Origin: Taudactylus pleione
Lineage: Eukaryota; Chordata; Amphibia; Anura; Myobatrachidae
Length of the DNA: 64,000 nucleotides
NCBI GenBank assembly: GCA_031769625.1
Contig: JAUIMM010001417.1
Location: 620,001 to 684,000, forward strand
Reading direction: 5' to 3'
The first letter of the stretch is position 1. Every line of letters begins with the position of its first letter. The notes under the pieces were generated by a model, which saw only the letters and a program-made list of their open reading frames with translations, was not told where the DNA came from and searched no databases. Both the position numbers and the translations under genes were made by a program. This document shows, piece after piece, positions 61,547 to 64,000 of this stretch.

Positions 61547-61670
61547 CCAGTGATGTGAGGGGCCGGTGATTCTCCATCATCACGTCCTTGCACAGACCCC
61601 TATGTTCCTCTATATACTCCCCCTCCTGCATGGAGACATAGACAGTGACATCCTGACACCTTATAGGAAC
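61547..61670 (-). CDS. Zinc-finger gene B, exon 4 (KRAB-like box)
   Basis: On the - strand the acceptor is GTATGTGTGAG and the donor CACTGG|GTAAGA. The 124 bases encode [40 protein letters not shown] and L. It corresponds to the KRAB A-box ([15 protein letters not shown]), but the usual EEW is QEG, and the conserved Tyr before KDV is Cys. It starts in phase 0, so it can join directly to an exon ending LLTGE. No exon 3 lies upstream: the intron here is the fused 66/73-bp array. A repressor role is therefore uncertain. Confidence 0.88.
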
Positions 61671-61741
61671 CTCACACATACAATGATACAGTCATCATGC
61701 AAAAACATATCCCCTAGTGGCTCTGTCATGCCCCATTCCCA

Positions 61742-62005
61742 GCAGTCACCTCTCCAGTCATGACCCTGTATTATTACTCTAGATATAAGTGATGTCACTG
61801 TGACACTCCCAGATCCCCTCACCTCCCCAGTCATGTCCCTGTATTATTACTATAGATATAAGTGATGTCACTGTGACACTCCCAGATCCCCTCACCTCCC
61901 CAGTCATGTCCCTGTATTATTACTATAGATATAAGTGATATCACTGTGACTCTCCCAGATCCCCTCACCTCCCCAGTCATGCCCCTGTATTATTACTATA
62001 GATAT
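61742..62005. repeat. Fused remnants of the 66-bp and 73-bp minisatellites upstream of gene B exon 4
   Basis: On the - strand, units of the 73-bp family (CAGTGACATCACTTATATCT) run to GGTCATGACTGGAGAG and pass directly into GTGACTGCTGGGAATGGGGC of the 66-bp family at about 61750-61757. In gene A these two arrays are separated by exon 3 and about 280 bases of intron. The right end is cut by the LINE at 62006. Confidence 0.9.
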
Positions 62006-64000
62006 TTTAAAAGAAACAAACAATCTACAGACAGAACAAAAAATGTAATCAAAGTAAAACAGCACAAAAATCATAATACAAAAGCTGGACAAAGCTAAAC
62101 ACACTCCAGTTCGACATGGATAGCATAAACAAAATCACACAATTAAATTGCTCTGGAAATAAAGGCAAAATAATTATAAAACATACAAATATAAATGGTA
62201 TCGACTACTGGTATAACAAAATACGAAAAATTGCACTTAGGACTGAAAACATGGAATGAAAACATTTTAGGAAAATTAACTGAACAAACTAATTACATTA
62301 AGGAGCTGACAAATTAACGGTTCCTTTCCCCTGTCTGGAAAGACACCATCTATCTCATTTCAGCATAGAGTTACAACTTTTAATTAATATCTTTCGTGAT
62401 TGGCAACATCAGACCAGAGCTCTCCTTTTAAAAAATATCAAGGGGATCTGCTGCAAACCAGGTTCTAGCTACAAATGACCTTCACCAGGATAGTAAGACA
62501 AAGTGTATCGGTATAGCATTAGGGAGTGTGTTTCCTCTAAGTCAAGGCTGAACAGACATAACCTAGGGTCTAACGAAGTGAGAGAGGAAGCTGTTGATTT
62601 CATATTATCCCAAACCTTAGACCAAAAAGGAAATACTGCTGGACAATCCCACATCAAATGCCAAAAACCAGAATACAGTGCACCACATTTTGGGCAATTA
62701 GTCCTCAAACAGACTGCCGTAAGGAGAGTGTGGTATGATATACTCCATGTAAAACAAAAAAACCTGCTGGTACCCAACACACTGAGTAATAAACTTAAAT
62801 TTGCATCCATTGTTCAATGAATCCAGATCAACTTCCCATTTCAGCTTAAGAGGATTTAACAAATCTGTCATAAAATTAGTATTAATTTAAGGTTAGCATA
62901 CACAGTGGAGATTTGACCCCTTGAGCCCAAACAAGTTACTAGTGATTTAATTAGGGAAGGGGATAACATTGGGGGCAAACTACCAAGTTGAGCATGGACT
63001 GCATGTCTCAATTGTAAGTTTCTATAAAAGGCCGTGCTAGGGAAACCGAACTCAGACTGAAGCTGTAAACAGGATATAAAAACACCCTCTACATATAATT
63101 GACCCAAGGAAGAGACCCCTCCCAATCTCCAAATGTTATCATATGAAAGTTTAGACAGTTCAGGATATTATTTATTAACCCATAAAGGGGAATCCTCATC
63201 GAAATTTTTCCAATCAAATAAAGTATGTGCATAACGCCATAACAAAAGGGCCTGGCGGTGTAACGGAGGAAGACCAGAGACACAGACACCAGAAAGAAGA
63301 AATTGCAAAGGATAGATAGAGGACCCCATCCACTCGGCTAGAAAACCAAGTAACGTATGGTCCCCAGCACTAGAAACCCAACTGAATAATTGGACCAATT
63401 GAGAGGCCATAGAATACAAACATAAATTAGGGAGGCCTAAACCACCCGAAGCCTTGGATGCAACAAAGTTTTAATGGCCACTCGCGTGGGTTTGTCACCC
63501 CAAATACATGAAGATAAAATACTCTCAATACTTGAAAAAAAAACTTTTGTAGGGATATAAACTGGAGAATGCGGTGATAAATAATATTTGGACTGAATTG
63601 ACATTTTAAAGATTGATGCGTCCCATAATGGTAAGTGGCAATCTCTTCCACATATAAACCCTCAATTTAAAATTTAAAGTAATTGGGTCTATTGTGAGAA
63701 AGTCTGTAGATTGAGGATGAATCCAGACTCCCAAACACTTAAAACGCAGACTCCACTGAAGTGGGCAAGAGGATTCATTAGTTATAGTGAGACAACCAGA
63801 AATAGGAATTATATTAGATTTGTCCCAATTAATGAGTAACCCTGAAAAACCACCAAACGTATTGACTATTCCAGCATCATAGCCAAAGAAACCTTGGCAT
63901 CCTCCAAAAATAAGAGCATATCATCTGCGTATAAGGCTATGACATCGCTCAATACTCCAGCTCTAAAGCCACGAATACCAGGAGCAGTACGTAACAGACA
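62006..64000 (-). pseudogene. L1/Tx1-like LINE, 3' half, inserted in gene B
   Basis: On the - strand the reverse-transcriptase catalytic text reads VIALYADDMLLFLEDAK, with YADD at 63920-63931. It is followed by CQFSPNIIYHRILQFISLQK (about 63560-63610), SMASQLVQLFSWVSSAGDHT (about 63360-63410) and a C-terminal CPKCGALYSGFWHLMWDCPA (about 62660-62720), the CCHC-like knuckle of L1-type ORF2. Frames shift several times. The 3' UTR runs to 62006, where TTTTAAAA joins the satellite unit. The element continues beyond the window and has the same orientation as gene B. Confidence 0.88.

Noticed and set aside
1..64000. tRNA, rRNA, bacterial-type operons, terminators or riboswitches
   Set aside because: I saw no cloverleaf with A/B boxes, no rRNA-like text and no prokaryotic organisation. 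A covariance-model search would be needed to exclude small RNAs fully.

Overview
This is vertebrate DNA, almost certainly from a frog. Two multi-exon C2H2 zinc-finger genes have the layout of the large anuran ZNF family related to Xenopus oocyte/gastrula finger proteins: LLTGE leader exons, a KRAB-like exon, short acidic exons, and one long exon of CSECGKCF-type fingers. Around them lie repeats typical of amphibian genomes: a DIRS-like retrotransposon with inverted termini, L1/Tx1-like and L2-like LINE remnants, several short inverted-repeat DNA transposons, and long minisatellites. The species cannot be told from the sequence. There is no sign of prokaryotic content. Layout: a 36-bp satellite opens the window (1-478). 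Gene A runs on the + strand from a GC/CCAAT promoter region near 2.2-2.5 kb to a stop codon at 23399. Its exons are 1 (ends 2542), 2 (coding from 6552), 3, 4, 5, 6 and the 12-finger exon 7 (22039-23399). Introns 1, 2, 3 and 6 each start with a minisatellite at or close to the splice donor, and intron 6 also holds the DIRS-like element. A 126-bp satellite of about 71 copies follows (24882-33778), then a nested pile of transposons (33785-36300) and two more arrays (104 bp and 151 bp units, 38.2-45.5 kb). Gene B is on the - strand, tail-to-tail with gene A: a 21-unit finger exon (46339-48344), then a 12.6-kb intron containing a broken LINE, a 66-bp satellite, a 39-bp satellite and a 118-bp array, then exons 6, 5 and 4 (60975-61670). 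An L1-like LINE (62006 to the window end) sits in the intron upstream of exon 4, so gene B's exon 2 and promoter lie beyond the window. How they work together: A and B are paralogs with the same exon sizes and phases. Both should encode nuclear DNA-binding regulators with an N-terminal KRAB-like module, a repeated acidic stretch carrying SUMO-consensus lysines, and a long finger array. The most informative features are: loss of one base in exon 3 of A; absence of exon 3 in B, apparently through recombination between the minisatellites that follow exons 2 and 3; arrays that reproduce a splice-donor context once per unit; a 48-bp exonic repeat that multiplies psi-K-x-E motifs; and a transposon whose empty and filled sites can both be read in the window. 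Tandem repeats fill roughly half of the 64 kb and produce many long but spurious reading frames.
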